Source of the DNA: JACKFB01 sp041389525 | Lineage (GTDB): Bacteria > Myxococcota_A > UBA9042 > PHBI01 > JACKFB01 | Direction: 5' to 3' | NCBI GenBank assembly: GCA_041389525.1 | Contig: JAWKRR010000048.1 | Span: forward strand, 1 to 59,994 | Length of the DNA stretch: 59,994 nucleotides | In this document: piece by piece, positions 35,628 through 44,802 of the stretch | Layout of the letters: each line of letters starts with the position of its first letter | How positions within the stretch are numbered: position 1 is the stretch's first letter | Program-made: the position numbers and the translations under genes | Notes under the pieces: model-generated | Told to the model about the DNA's origin: nothing | What the model saw: only the letters and a program-made list of their open reading frames with translations | Databases searched by the model: none

Positions 35628-35800
35628 GGGCTTCCTCGGCGCTCGGGCTGACGCGGTCGCCCACGGTGGGCGCTGGCGGGCGCGCGCGTAGCTCGGCATC
35701 CCCGGCGCGCAAGCCGAGCTTGGCACCGGCCGAAGCGGCGATCAACTGGCATGCGCGCGCACCCACGCGCGAGGATGGGTAGAATCGGGGTCATAGAATG

Positions 35801-35824
35801 GGGGTCAAGACCACTCAGTTCTCA
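35801..35824 (-). repeat. Right inverted repeat of the 34.5-35.9 kb segment
   Basis: On the plus strand this starts GGGGTC (35801-35806) and ends CTCAGTTCTCA (35814-35824), the reverse complement of TGAGAACTGAG at the left end. Spacing between the two conserved blocks is the same (7 bp) on both sides. Confidence 0.6.
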
Positions 35825-35961
35825 TTTTTTCGCGTAGATTTTGCGGGGTCAAACGCGTGACGTCGTGGGCGCGCGGCCGCGCGTCGGGTCGGGCCCGATG
35901 GTTGGACGCGTGACTGGGCCGCCACCTGACGTGGTCGCGCGGCGAGGGCCCGCGCCGACGC

Positions 35962-37605
35962 TCAGTCCGGGTCTAGCGCGTCGATTACGCCGTCGCCGTC
36001 GGTGTCTTTCGGGTTGTAGACCACCGGGCCGACCTCGATGCCGTCGGGGATGCCGTCGCCGTCGGTGTCGGCCTTCGTCGGGTCGGTGCCGACGAGCCAC
36101 TCGTCGATGTTGGACAGCCCGTCCTCGTCATAGTCGGCGTCGGGGCCGTCTTTCGGGGCGGGGTCGCGGTGGTCGGGGAGGCCGTCTCTGTCGATGTCGC
36201 CCCCGCCCTCGGTCGCGTCGGGGATGCCGTCGCCGTCGCTGTCGAGGTCGCAGCGGTCGAACAGCCCGTCGCCGTCGCTGTCTTTGACGCCGTCGACCCC
36301 GTCCGGGATGCCGTCGCCGTCGCTGTCTGGGTCCAGCCAGTCGGGCAGGCCGTCCTTGTCCATGTCGCCGTCACCGCAGGGCGCGGCGCGCTCAACCGCG
36401 GTCGGCACGTCGTCGCCGTCGTCGTCCTTGTCCAGCACATCGGGGATGCCGTCCCCGTCGGTGTCCCGCGGCTTGGCGATGTCCGGGCCGATCTCCTCGG
36501 CGTCGCCCACGCCGTCGCCGTCGCTGTCGGCGTTGTAGGGTTTGAAGCCCGCCTGCACCTCGTACGCGTTGGGCAGCCCATCGCCGTCCGGGTCCGCGTC
36601 GGGGCCGTCGTCCGGGTCGGGGTCGCGCGCGTCGGGCACTCCGTCCGCGTCGCCGTCGGGCGCCTCCGGGCTGCCATCCGGCACGCCCACCGCCGCATCC
36701 AGCGCGTCCGAGATCCCGTCGCCGTCACTGTCCGCCGCCAACGGGTTCGTCCCCCGCTCAAGCTCGCGCCAGGTCGGGATGCCGTCCCCATCCGGGTCCG
36801 CCTCGGGCCCGTCCGTCGCGTCGAAGTCCAAGTAATCGGGGATCCCATCCTGGTCCGCGTCGGCAAGCCCCTCGTCCACATCCAGCAGCCCGTCGCCGTC
36901 CGAGTCGCGGTCCAGCCGGTTGCGGATGCCGTCGTGGTCCACGTCGATCCCGAAGCGCCACCCGTCGCTGACCTCGCCGGGCTTCCGGTCAAACGCCGCG
37001 TCCTCTCGCCGCGAGTCGACGCCGTCCCCGTCATCGTCAGGGTCCCGCCAGTCGCCCACCCCGTCGCGGTCGACGTCGATGGCCCCCTCGCGCGAATCCA
37101 CCATGCCGTCGCCGTCGCTGTCGGTGTCCACCGCGTCCGGCAGCCCGTCGCCGTCGGTGTCCACGGGCGGTGACATGCCGCCCGACTCCAGCAGATCGTC
37201 CAAGGTGTCGAAATCCGAGTCCGCCCTCAGCGGGCTGCTCTCGCCCGGCCCCAGAACCCCGTCCCCGTCGAGGTCTTCACCGGCCACGCACACGCCGACC
37301 ACCGCGACCGGCCCGTCGCAAAGCCCGTCGCCGTCGGTGTCCGCGAGGGTGGGGTCGGTCCCCAGAGCGATCTCGAGCGTCAAGGTCAGCCCGTCACGGT
37401 CCGGGTCGGCCAGCGGCCCGATGGTGCTCACGGTCTTCACCGGCAACAGCGTCCGGGCCTGACTGATCTCGGGCTGGGCTGCGGGTTTCGGGCCGCCGGC
37501 GCTGATGTCGACGAAGCAGCCCGCGGCGAGCAGGCTCAGCAGCCCAAGCGTCCCGAGCCCGGCCCAAGCAAGCCAGCCCGAGATCTTGGCGCGGCCACGA
37601 CTCAC
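35962..37605 (-). CDS. Lipoprotein with thrombospondin type 3 calcium-binding repeats
   Basis: The GTG at 37605 overlaps the upstream stop and gives 547 residues. The signal peptide ends in a lipobox, LLAAGC, with Cys30. After about 50 residues the whole protein consists of DxDGDGxxD-type units (DTDGDGLPDAVDTDSDGDG and similar), as in thrombospondin type 3 and OmpA-associated Asp repeats. These bind Ca2+ and make stiff extracellular rods. The protein ends on a repeat with no C-terminal domain or sorting signal. It is the last gene of the sigma-factor operon, so its expression may respond to envelope status. Confidence 0.9.
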   Translation of the reverse strand: MSRGRAKISGWLAWAGLGTLGLLSLLAAGCFVDISAGGPKPAAQPEISQARTLLPVKTVSTIGPLADPDRDGLTLTLEIALGTDPTLADTDGDGLCDGPVAVVGVCVAGEDLDGDGVLGPGESSPLRADSDFDTLDDLLESGGMSPPVDTDGDGLPDAVDTDSDGDGMVDSREGAIDVDRDGVGDWRDPDDDGDGVDSRREDAAFDRKPGEVSDGWRFGIDVDHDGIRNRLDRDSDGDGLLDVDEGLADADQDGIPDYLDFDATDGPEADPDGDGIPTWRELERGTNPLAADSDGDGISDALDAAVGVPDGSPEAPDGDADGVPDARDPDPDDGPDADPDGDGLPNAYEVQAGFKPYNADSDGDGVGDAEEIGPDIAKPRDTDGDGIPDVLDKDDDGDDVPTAVERAAPCGDGDMDKDGLPDWLDPDSDGDGIPDGVDGVKDSDGDGLFDRCDLDSDGDGIPDATEGGGDIDRDGLPDHRDPAPKDGPDADYDEDGLSNIDEWLVGTDPTKADTDGDGIPDGIEVGPVVYNPKDTDGDGVIDALDPD

Positions 37606-38645
37606 TCGGCACCCGCTTCGCAGCGCGCAAGCGCCGTCTCGACCTGCGCCGCGCTCAGGTCCCCAGCCGCCACGAAGGCCGCCTTGGCCTCGTCACACCG
37701 GCCCAGCTTCACCAATTGCTCGCCGCGCACCCGCGCCACCTCCGCGCGGCGACCTGCCAGCCCGCCCTGCGCGAGCAGCCGCGTCGCCAGCCGCTCGGCC
37801 TCCGCCGCCCGGCCGCCACGCGCCAGCGCCTCGAGCCGCGAGAGCTGCGCCTCGCCCACAAGCTCGCCCTCCGGATAACCAGCTACGTACTGGTGAAACG
37901 AGGCCGCGGCCTTCCCGAACTCCCCGGCACGCAGCGCCGCGCGACCGGCCTCGTAGAGCGCAAGCTGCGCGGCCAAAGTCGAGGTCTCCGCAGGAGGGAT
38001 CTCGGGCTGGCCTTCCTCGATCGCCCCGACGGCAGCGGGAGAATCGGAGGGTGGTGCCTTCGGTGCGGGGGCCTCGGCGGCGACCGGCGCGGCGGCGGAG
38101 GGCGCGACCGGGGGGCGGCTCGCAGGAGCGGCCGCGTTCGGCGCGGGGGTCGGGTTGCTGGCCGAGGCAGGCTCGGGCGGGCTCGGCGCCAGCGCGGGCG
38201 CTTCGGCGACGACCGGCGCGTCGACGGCAGGCGCCTCGACCGGCGCGGGCGCTACAGCCGGGGTCGCCGCGACCGCCGGCCCGCCCGCAAGTTCAGGGGC
38301 CGCCGCAGGCTCGGGCACAGACACCGACTCCACCACAGCCGCCGGCTCCGGCGCCGCCTCGGCACCGCCGCCGCCAAGCACGCCCCAGCCCATGAACCCA
38401 GCCGCCGCCACGACCGCGACGCCCACGCCCAGGGCGATCTTGCCGCCGAAGAGCCCGCCCGACTGCAGCGCGCTGCCGCCCTCCACCGGGCCACCCGGAG
38501 CAGGCGCGGCAGCCACCGCCGCCTCCACGCGCGCCTTCAGCGCGCCCAGGTCCCACTCGGGCATCGCCTGCGCCTCGTCTTCGAAGCGCAGACCCGCCGC
38601 GAGCAGGAACTCGCGGTCGTCCTTCAGCCGTTTCGGGCCGCTCAT
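37602..38645 (-). CDS. Probable anti-sigma factor with Pro/Ala linker and TPR-like C-terminus
   Basis: The ATG at 38645 overlaps the sigma-factor stop (ATGA), giving 347 residues. The N-terminal about 45 residues are cytoplasmic. One membrane helix lies at 69-90. A long Ala/Pro/Val linker (about 95-225) follows, then helical repeats resembling YbgF/TPR (AAQLALYEAGRAALRAGEFGKAAASFHQYVAGYPEG). The gene position directly after an ECF sigma factor and the single-pass topology suggest an anti-sigma role; no classical zinc anti-sigma motif was seen, so this is inference. Its stop overlaps the TSP3 gene. Confidence 0.7.
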   Translation of the reverse strand: MSGPKRLKDDREFLLAAGLRFEDEAQAMPEWDLGALKARVEAAVAAAPAPGGPVEGGSALQSGGLFGGKIALGVGVAVVAAAGFMGWGVLGGGGAEAAPEPAAVVESVSVPEPAAAPELAGGPAVAATPAVAPAPVEAPAVDAPVVAEAPALAPSPPEPASASNPTPAPNAAAPASRPPVAPSAAAPVAAEAPAPKAPPSDSPAAVGAIEEGQPEIPPAETSTLAAQLALYEAGRAALRAGEFGKAAASFHQYVAGYPEGELVGEAQLSRLEALARGGRAAEAERLATRLLAQGGLAGRRAEVARVRGEQLVKLGRCDEAKAAFVAAGDLSAAQVETALARCEAGAE

Positions 38646-39184
38646 CGCTCTCTCCTCGTCCACAGCGCGCGAAATCGCTTGCGCGCCAGGTGCAGCCGGC
38701 TCCAGACCGTGTTCTCGGGGACGCCAAGCAGCTCGGCGATGACGCGCCCTTCCAGGCATTCCAGCTCGTACAGCACAAAGGCCTCGCGCTGCTCGAGGGA
38801 CAGCTCGGCGACGCAGGCCCGGATCATCTCGGCGTGTTCGCGGCGTTGGGCCTGGTCCAGGGGGCCTGGCGTGGTCTCGGGAACTTCCCGAGCCGCCGCC
38901 TGGACCAGAGCCCGTCGCCTCACGAACGAGCGGTGGTGATGCCTCACGAGGTTCACCGCCACCCTGTAGAGCCACGCCCGAGGTTCGGGGTGACTCGACA
39001 GCTCATGCCGCCGCCGGTGCGCGACCAGGAAGACCTCTTGGACGAGGTCCTCGACCTGGTCGCCGCCGCCTGTGAGCCGCGTGACTACTCGCAGTAGGAA
39101 GGGCGCGTGCTCGTCGAAGAGCGCGCCCACGTCCACTGCGGTGTCCACGGTCTCACAAGCGGGCACCGAGACGGCCTCCGGCAT
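38642..39184 (-). CDS. ECF-type RNA polymerase sigma factor
   Basis: The protein has 180 residues. Region 2 is LFDEHAPFLLRVVTRLTGGGDQVEDLVQEVFLVAHRR with the RPB-core contacts. Region 4 is LSLEQREAFVLYELECLEGRVIAELLGVPENTVWSRLHLARKRFRALW with a helix-turn-helix. The architecture is that of extracytoplasmic-function sigma factors. Its ATG overlaps the stop of the DUF2330 gene (TGATG), and its stop overlaps the next gene, so the envelope protein, sigma factor and presumed anti-sigma are translationally coupled. Confidence 0.95.
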   Translation of the reverse strand: MPEAVSVPACETVDTAVDVGALFDEHAPFLLRVVTRLTGGGDQVEDLVQEVFLVAHRRRHELSSHPEPRAWLYRVAVNLVRHHHRSFVRRRALVQAAAREVPETTPGPLDQAQRREHAEMIRACVAELSLEQREAFVLYELECLEGRVIAELLGVPENTVWSRLHLARKRFRALWTRRER

Positions 39185-41055
39185 CAGACCTCCGTGTGGC
39201 GACGACGGCGCGAGACCGCTGCGAAGCCCAGGGCGACCACGACCATCCAGGCCGGGAGCGCCCCGTCCGCCGCGCCGCAGCCGCTGCCGCCGCTGACGCC
39301 GACGGTCGCGCTGGCGGGCGGCGTGGTGCCGGCCTTGGGCGGCAGTCCGAAGGTGCCGGTGTTCGGGATGGGGTCGATGTTGCGACCGCGCGCCGGCGGG
39401 CGGCCCTCAGCACCCCGGCTGGCACCGCGCCCGTCGAGGACTCGGTCCATCGCGGCGACATCACCGGGGGCGATGGTCTGGGGCGGGCCGCTCTCGGTCA
39501 GCACCTGAATCTCCACGGCGGGCGGCAGGCCGGTCGGCTGGCTGGGCACCGACTGGCACGACTCGAAGGGGCCGTCGAAGGTCTGAATCGAGCCGTCCTC
39601 GAACTCGAGGGCCACCGAGGTCGCGACCCAGGGCTTCTCGACGTCGCAGCTCGCGCTCGCCTTGACCGTGTGGACGTTGGAGACGTCCGGCAGGTCGGGG
39701 TTGAACGAGAAGATCGGGTCCTTGGTCATCTCCTCGGGCGAGATCGTCGTGAAGAGGCGCGTCATGTAAGGGAACTTCGCGAAGAGCGACTGGGCGTGCT
39801 TGAGCGGCGCGACCACGGTGGTCTCGAGCTCGGCGGTGAAGCCCTCGGCGTCGAAGACCCAGCCCTCGGGCATGTGCGGGGTGCAGTTGGCGATGTTCCA
39901 GGTGGCGTAGAAGCTCGACTCGCCGCGGCAGTTCTCGGGCAGCAGGCTGTCGTCGGGCTTGGGGATGTACTCGCGGATGAGGTTCTGGATCTGGGCGTTT
40001 CGCGGGAAGCCCTGGTTGAGCATCTCGTTGAGGAAGTCCGCGGGCGCGGCCTTGCTGGCGAGCTTCTCGAGGTTGTACTGACCCTCGCGGTAGAGCGTGT
40101 CCTGCATCACGCCGGTGGAGCCGGCGAACTCGGTGACGAAGCCGTGGCCGTTGGCGCTGTTGGCGGCGCCGGTGACGAGGTCCATGTAGGACTTCTGGCA
40201 CTGCTCGACTTGGCTGCCGAAGCCGCCGCCGAAGCCGCAGCCCCAGGCGGAGTCGCTGCCGCAGTTGAGCCAGTCGAAGGCCTTGGCGTTGAGCACGACG
40301 TGGAAGAAGTTCAGCGGCACCGCGCGGCTCTTGGCCAGCACCCACGAGAAGATCGGCATGTTGGCGGCGGCGGCGATGGAGGTCAGGCGCAGCGGGATGC
40401 AGGCGCCGATCTCGCCGTCCCAGGAGAGCACGACAGGCTGGATGTCCCCGGCGTCCTTGTCCTTGAGCAGCTTGATGGCCAAAAAGACCATGCCTTTGCT
40501 GGCGTAATGCTCGATGAGAGCCTGGGCCTCGAGGGGCTGGTCGTAGCCGTGGTCGTTGAGCCACTTGAAGAGCGCGGGCCCGTTGCCGGACTCGACGACC
40601 TTGTAGTCGTAGGGGCCGATGGCGCCCTCGGCCAGGATCGAGACCCCGCCGCCGCCGGCGCCCGCCTCGGGCACGCCATCGGCGTCGGCCAGCCAACAAT
40701 CGCAGTTGCTCTGGTAGTTGCAGCCCTCTTTGTTGTTCCACGCGACGCGGAACTGCGGGTCGGTCTGGTTGCGCAGCGCGGTGAAGAGCAGGTCGGTGCC
40801 GACGCCGATCTCGGGCAGACCCGGCACGGGCAGCACCCACGAGAAGTTCTCGGACGGGCCCGCGTACTGGATCTGGATGTGAGCCTCGACGTGCTCGCCC
40901 TCGACCGTGAAGAGGATGCGCTCGGCGACCTGGTCGACCGGGGCCTGTAGCGAGCAGAAGAAGCCGCCGCAAGCGCGCGCGGGCGTCGGCGCGGCCAGGA
41001 TGGCGGCGGTCACTAGGGCGCTGGCAGCGAGCAGCGCGGGGAGGCGGGGGGTCAT
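39184..41055 (-). CDS. DUF2330 envelope protein with C-terminal sorting-like tail
   Basis: The protein has 623 residues. A signal peptide ends at ARACGG, and the mature N-terminus ACGGFFCSLQAPVDQVAERI is the DUF2330 signature, which continues with VEAHIQIQYAGPSENFSWVLPVPG. Several cysteine pairs follow (GCNYQSNCDCW). The C-terminus has a Gly/Cys stretch (GGSGCGAADG), one hydrophobic helix and an Arg tail (SRRRRHTEV), like the MYXO-CTERM-type surface-sorting tails of Myxococcota. Function is unknown; it is the first gene of the sigma-factor operon. Confidence 0.9.
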   Translation of the reverse strand: MTPRLPALLAASALVTAAILAAPTPARACGGFFCSLQAPVDQVAERILFTVEGEHVEAHIQIQYAGPSENFSWVLPVPGLPEIGVGTDLLFTALRNQTDPQFRVAWNNKEGCNYQSNCDCWLADADGVPEAGAGGGGVSILAEGAIGPYDYKVVESGNGPALFKWLNDHGYDQPLEAQALIEHYASKGMVFLAIKLLKDKDAGDIQPVVLSWDGEIGACIPLRLTSIAAAANMPIFSWVLAKSRAVPLNFFHVVLNAKAFDWLNCGSDSAWGCGFGGGFGSQVEQCQKSYMDLVTGAANSANGHGFVTEFAGSTGVMQDTLYREGQYNLEKLASKAAPADFLNEMLNQGFPRNAQIQNLIREYIPKPDDSLLPENCRGESSFYATWNIANCTPHMPEGWVFDAEGFTAELETTVVAPLKHAQSLFAKFPYMTRLFTTISPEEMTKDPIFSFNPDLPDVSNVHTVKASASCDVEKPWVATSVALEFEDGSIQTFDGPFESCQSVPSQPTGLPPAVEIQVLTESGPPQTIAPGDVAAMDRVLDGRGASRGAEGRPPARGRNIDPIPNTGTFGLPPKAGTTPPASATVGVSGGSGCGAADGALPAWMVVVALGFAAVSRRRRHTEV

Positions 41056-41143
41056 GGCGTGTGGCTCCTTCGTGGTGCGTGGGGGCCGCGTGGGTGACGT
41101 GAACGGCCCGATACCTGTCTATTCCCGGCTGGCGGCGATTCCT

Positions 41144-42046
41144 TCACAGTTTTTTTCGGCGCCACGCGAATCCCGCGGAGAGCCAGGCGCGGACGAGGGG
41201 TTCGGGGGTGGCGGAGGACGAGGCGTCGTCTCGGGCGCGCGCGCGGACGAGGCCGATGGCGAGGCCGGCGTCGACGCGGAAGCCGCCGGCGAGGAGCAGG
41301 GCGAGGCTGGGGCCCACGCGCAGGGTCGGCGCGACGCCGCGGCGGTTGTCGTCGAGGTCGCTGCCGCTGGCGACCAGCAGGCCGCCGCTGGCGAGGAGCG
41401 CGGGCACCAGCGTGAGGGTGCGGAGCGCGACCGGGCGGGCGACGCCGAGGTGGGCAGTGAGCGCGCTGAAGCGGACGCGGCCGGGGCCCAGCGGTTCGGG
41501 GCGGGCGACGGAGCCGGCGAGGCCGAGGGCGAGGGCGAACCCGCGCGGGGGGCCGAGCAGCCCGTCCAGGGCGAGGCGGCCGGCGTAGTGCGGGCGGTCG
41601 AGGCCCAGCTCGGCGCCCAGGCCGAGCGCGAGCCAGCGCCGCGGCGGGTCGGGCGGGTCGGTCTGGGTGGCGGCCGGCGCTCGGGCGCGCTCCCAGGCCT
41701 CGCGCGGCAGCTCCTCCAGCCGACGCGCCACGATGACAGCGATCAGCGCGGGCAGATCAGGGCAATCGGAGGGTGTGGTGGCGATGGTGCGCACAAGCAG
41801 GGGCTCGGGCGGCGTCCCGGCCTCAAGCCGCACGGTGAGCGCTGCACGCTGGGCGATCGGCGCGGCCATCTGGACGCTCAGGGCGAGCGGCGGCGCCCCG
41901 TCGCTGACCCACGCGGGGGGCAGCCGCAGCGCCACCTCGCGCGCCACCGCCTCGCGATCCAGGCAGGCGCCACCGTCCTCGACGTCGAGCACGGGCATCG
42001 CCTGACTGAGCGCCGCCAAGATCCAGAACATCGCGCCAGCTTGCAT
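41144..42046 (-). CDS. Probable exported beta-rich protein, unknown function
   Basis: The 300-residue product starts MQAGAMFWILAALSQAMPV, a possible short signal peptide. The first half has strands around LALSVQMAAPIAQRAALTVRLEAG and a segment SDCPDLPALIAVIVARRLEELP. The second half alternates hydrophobic and polar residues (WLALGLGAELGLD, FALALGLAGSVA, LVRAWLSAGFAWRRKKL), a pattern fitting an outer-membrane barrel. I do not recognise the family. It lies 88 bp upstream of the DUF2330 gene on the same strand and may belong to that operon. Confidence 0.65.
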   Translation of the reverse strand: MQAGAMFWILAALSQAMPVLDVEDGGACLDREAVAREVALRLPPAWVSDGAPPLALSVQMAAPIAQRAALTVRLEAGTPPEPLLVRTIATTPSDCPDLPALIAVIVARRLEELPREAWERARAPAATQTDPPDPPRRWLALGLGAELGLDRPHYAGRLALDGLLGPPRGFALALGLAGSVARPEPLGPGRVRFSALTAHLGVARPVALRTLTLVPALLASGGLLVASGSDLDDNRRGVAPTLRVGPSLALLLAGGFRVDAGLAIGLVRARARDDASSSATPEPLVRAWLSAGFAWRRKKL

Positions 42047-42229
42047 AGGGCGCGGAGTTTACAGCGCTCGGTGTTCCCTGTCTGGCGAAGCCGCCCGCCG
42101 CGGGGTGACCCGCCTCGCCGCAGCAGCGACCCGCGGTAATCGGCGGGCACGCGCCCGTATTGGTTCGGGTTTCCCGCGTATGCTAAACGCCTGATCGGGC
42201 ACCTACTGACCCCGCCCCGGACACCTATC

Positions 42230-44770
42230 ATGGCCGTCACCACCTGCCGCCGCCTCGCCCTCTCACTGGTCCTCGCCGGGCTCGCCCTGGCGTGCGAATC
42301 CCCAGGCAGCGGCAACGGGATCTTCGTCGGGCTGGACGTGGCGGACAGCGTTCACCTGGGCGACGGCTCCGAGATCTCGGGCGGTGATTCGACGGTCCCT
42401 GACGCCGCGGACGCCGCCGACACTGCCGACACCGAAGGCGACCTGCCCTGCGTTCCCAAGAACTGCGCCAGCGCCGGGGCCGAGTGCGGGGCTGTCGCCA
42501 ACGGGTGCGGCGGCGTGCTGGCCTGCGGCGGCTGCGATGACGGCGAGACCTGCGGCGCGGGCGGCAAGCCCAACCAGTGCAGCAAGGGCGCGTGCGTTCC
42601 CCTGGTCTGCAAGACCGCTGGGGCCGAGTGCGGGCCGGTCTCGGACGGCTGCAGCTCGGTGCTCGAGTGCGGCGAGTGCCAACCGCCCGAGATCTGCGGC
42701 GGATCCGGAATCTCCAACGTCTGCGGCGGCGGCGTCTGCGTGCCCGTGGACTGCGCGACGGCCGGGGCGGCCTGCGGGACCATCGGCGACGGGTGCGGCA
42801 AGGCGCTGGAGTGCGGCGGCTGCGGCGCCGGGCTCAGCTGCGGCGGCGGCGGCGTGGCGAACCAGTGTGGCGCGGGGCCGTGCGTGCCCAAGACCTGCGC
42901 GGCCCTTGGGGCGGAGTGCGGCGAGATCTCCGACGGCTGCAGCGCGATGCTGAAGTGCGGCGCGTGCCAGGCCCCCGAGGTGTGCGGGCTGGACGCCCCA
43001 AACCGCTGCGACGCGCCGGCCTGTGTGCCCAAGACCTGCTCGGCGTTGGGCGTCGCCTGCGGGCCGGCCGACGACGGCTGCGGCACCACGCTGCAGTGCG
43101 GGACCTGCGAGACCGGGTCCAGCTGTGAGGGTGGCGTCTGCGTGTCCGACTGCGGCGAGGCGAGCTGCGGGCCCCTGTGGTCGGCCACCTGCAGCGGCGC
43201 CAACGGCTACAAGGTGTGCGGCGTGGACGCCGAGACGGGCTGCGCGCAGCCGAGCCTCTTTGTCTCCTGCCAGATAGGAAACTCCTGCTCAAACGGCGCG
43301 TGCAAGGGGGCCTGCGCGGTGCCTGAGTTGCTGCTGCTGGCCGACCGGTCGTCGAGCATGGAGGGCCCCGTCTGGGAGTACACGCGCAGCGCGATCATCG
43401 AGTTCGCGGCGACCTACGAGGAGCACGTGAAGCTGGGCCTGCGCGCCTTCCCCGGCGAATCGGCCTGCGCGCCGGGTGCCGTGGTGCCGCTGAAGCTGGA
43501 CAACGCGCAGGCCGTGGCGGCGGCGCTGGTGGACCCGTCGGCGGCCTCGTCGACGCCCATCGGCGGCGCGCTGAGCGACCTGGCGGCGGTGCTGGGCGAC
43601 CCGACCCAGGGCGAGCACGTGGTCTTGATGACCGACGGCAGCGAGACCTGCGATGATGAGGCGCTGGTCTTCGCGGCGGTGCAGGAGCTGCGCGGTCGCG
43701 GCGTGACCGTGCACACGGTGGGCCTGGGATCGGGCTTCGACGAGGTCCTGCTCAAGGCTGTGGCGGCGGCGGGCGGCGGCACCTTCGTCGCAGCACCCAG
43801 CGGCCCCAAGCTGAAGACGGCGCTGGACTCGCTAGTGGCGAAGGCGACCGGCTGCGCGCACACCGCCGTGGGCCTGGCGGCGTGCGTGGGCGGGACCTGC
43901 CAGGAGATCGGCTGCGATGACGGGTTTCACACCTGCGCGGGCAAGTGCCGGGCCGACGACGACGCCACGGCGTGCGGCGAGGGCTGCGCCAAGTGCAAGG
44001 TCCCGACCGGCGCGGGCTCGGCCCAGTGCGTCGCCGGCGGCTGCGTGATGACCTGCGACCCCGGCCACCACCTGTGCGGCAGCGCGTGCGTGTCGGACAC
44101 GGCGATCGCCACGTGCGGGCAAGGCTGCACCGCGTGCCCGACCATCCCGGGCGGAAGCGCCACCTGCGACGGGCAGAAGTGTGGCCTGCAGTGCCCGACG
44201 GGCAAGATCGTCTGCGGTGGCCAGTGCGTGAGCGCGGCATGCTGCAGCGACGCCGGCCCAGGCGACATCGTCTTCAACGAGATCATGGCCGACCCCGCGG
44301 GCACCGACTTCAACGGCGACGGCAGCTATCTCGGCACCCAGGACGAGTGGGTCGAGCTGCTGAACGCCACGTCGGGACCGATCGAATTGGCGGGGATCCG
44401 CTACTTCAACACCGACTGCGAGGGCTGCGACAAGCACACCTTCACGCCCTACTGCCTGCCCGCCGGCGAGGCCGTGCTGATCTTCGGCGGCGGCGCGACC
44501 TCCATCAGCCTCCCGGGCGTGCTGGCGTTGATCTCGAAGAGCTCGCTGTCCCTCAACAACACGGGCGACGACATCTTGCTAGTCGGGCCCACCGGCACCG
44601 TCCTCGACTCCGTCACCTACGGCTCGCTGGGCGCCCAGTCGTGGGTGCGCTCGCCCCAGGGCACCGGCCCCTTCGTGAAACACTCCGACGCCGCGGGCTC
44701 AGGCGGCGCCAAGTTTAGCCCGGGCCGCTGCACCAACGGCGGCGCCTTCCCGGCCTGCGTCGCGCCCTGA
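42230..44770 (+). CDS. Lipoprotein with Cys-rich repeats, vWA domain and lamin-tail domain
   Basis: The protein has 846 residues. The lipobox is LALAC22. An Asp/Ala-rich spacer precedes five tandem units of about 48 residues, each starting CVP-x-x-C and containing GAECG-x-x-x-DGC and CGxC (residues about 75-305). A vWA domain starts at about 365 with the metal motif DRSSS (Asp372) and includes STPIGGALSD. More Cys-rich segments follow. The C-terminus (from about 680) is a lamin-tail domain: DIVFNEIMADPAG...DEWVELLNATS...SLNNTGDDI. Such proteins are surface or secreted adhesin-like proteins in Myxococcota; the ligand is unknown. Confidence 0.85.
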   Translation: MAVTTCRRLALSLVLAGLALACESPGSGNGIFVGLDVADSVHLGDGSEISGGDSTVPDAADAADTADTEGDLPCVPKNCASAGAECGAVANGCGGVLACGGCDDGETCGAGGKPNQCSKGACVPLVCKTAGAECGPVSDGCSSVLECGECQPPEICGGSGISNVCGGGVCVPVDCATAGAACGTIGDGCGKALECGGCGAGLSCGGGGVANQCGAGPCVPKTCAALGAECGEISDGCSAMLKCGACQAPEVCGLDAPNRCDAPACVPKTCSALGVACGPADDGCGTTLQCGTCETGSSCEGGVCVSDCGEASCGPLWSATCSGANGYKVCGVDAETGCAQPSLFVSCQIGNSCSNGACKGACAVPELLLLADRSSSMEGPVWEYTRSAIIEFAATYEEHVKLGLRAFPGESACAPGAVVPLKLDNAQAVAAALVDPSAASSTPIGGALSDLAAVLGDPTQGEHVVLMTDGSETCDDEALVFAAVQELRGRGVTVHTVGLGSGFDEVLLKAVAAAGGGTFVAAPSGPKLKTALDSLVAKATGCAHTAVGLAACVGGTCQEIGCDDGFHTCAGKCRADDDATACGEGCAKCKVPTGAGSAQCVAGGCVMTCDPGHHLCGSACVSDTAIATCGQGCTACPTIPGGSATCDGQKCGLQCPTGKIVCGGQCVSAACCSDAGPGDIVFNEIMADPAGTDFNGDGSYLGTQDEWVELLNATSGPIELAGIRYFNTDCEGCDKHTFTPYCLPAGEAVLIFGGGATSISLPGVLALISKSSLSLNNTGDDILLVGPTGTVLDSVTYGSLGAQSWVRSPQGTGPFVKHSDAAGSGGAKFSPGRCTNGGAFPACVAP

Positions 44771-44802
44771 CCCCCGGCTGAACCCCTGACCGCCGACGCT
44801 GC

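Larger units (their letters stand above)
34515..35851. mobile_element. Candidate repeat-flanked element without recognised transposase
   Basis: GGGGTCA occurs at 34516-34522, 34539-34545, 35787-35793, 35801-35807 and 35845-35851. Inverted copies of TGAGAACTGAG...GACCCC flank the gene inside it (34660-34683 and 35801-35824). GGGGTCA-type ends recall those near IS200-like REP-associated transposases, but no such gene is present. The boundaries are uncertain; no target duplication was identified. Confidence 0.4.

Noticed and set aside
36000..37460. Dense short repeats of GTCGCCGTC type as a CRISPR or satellite array
   Set aside because: They are codon repeats of the Asp-Gly TSP3 units in the minus-strand lipoprotein; there are no regular spacers.
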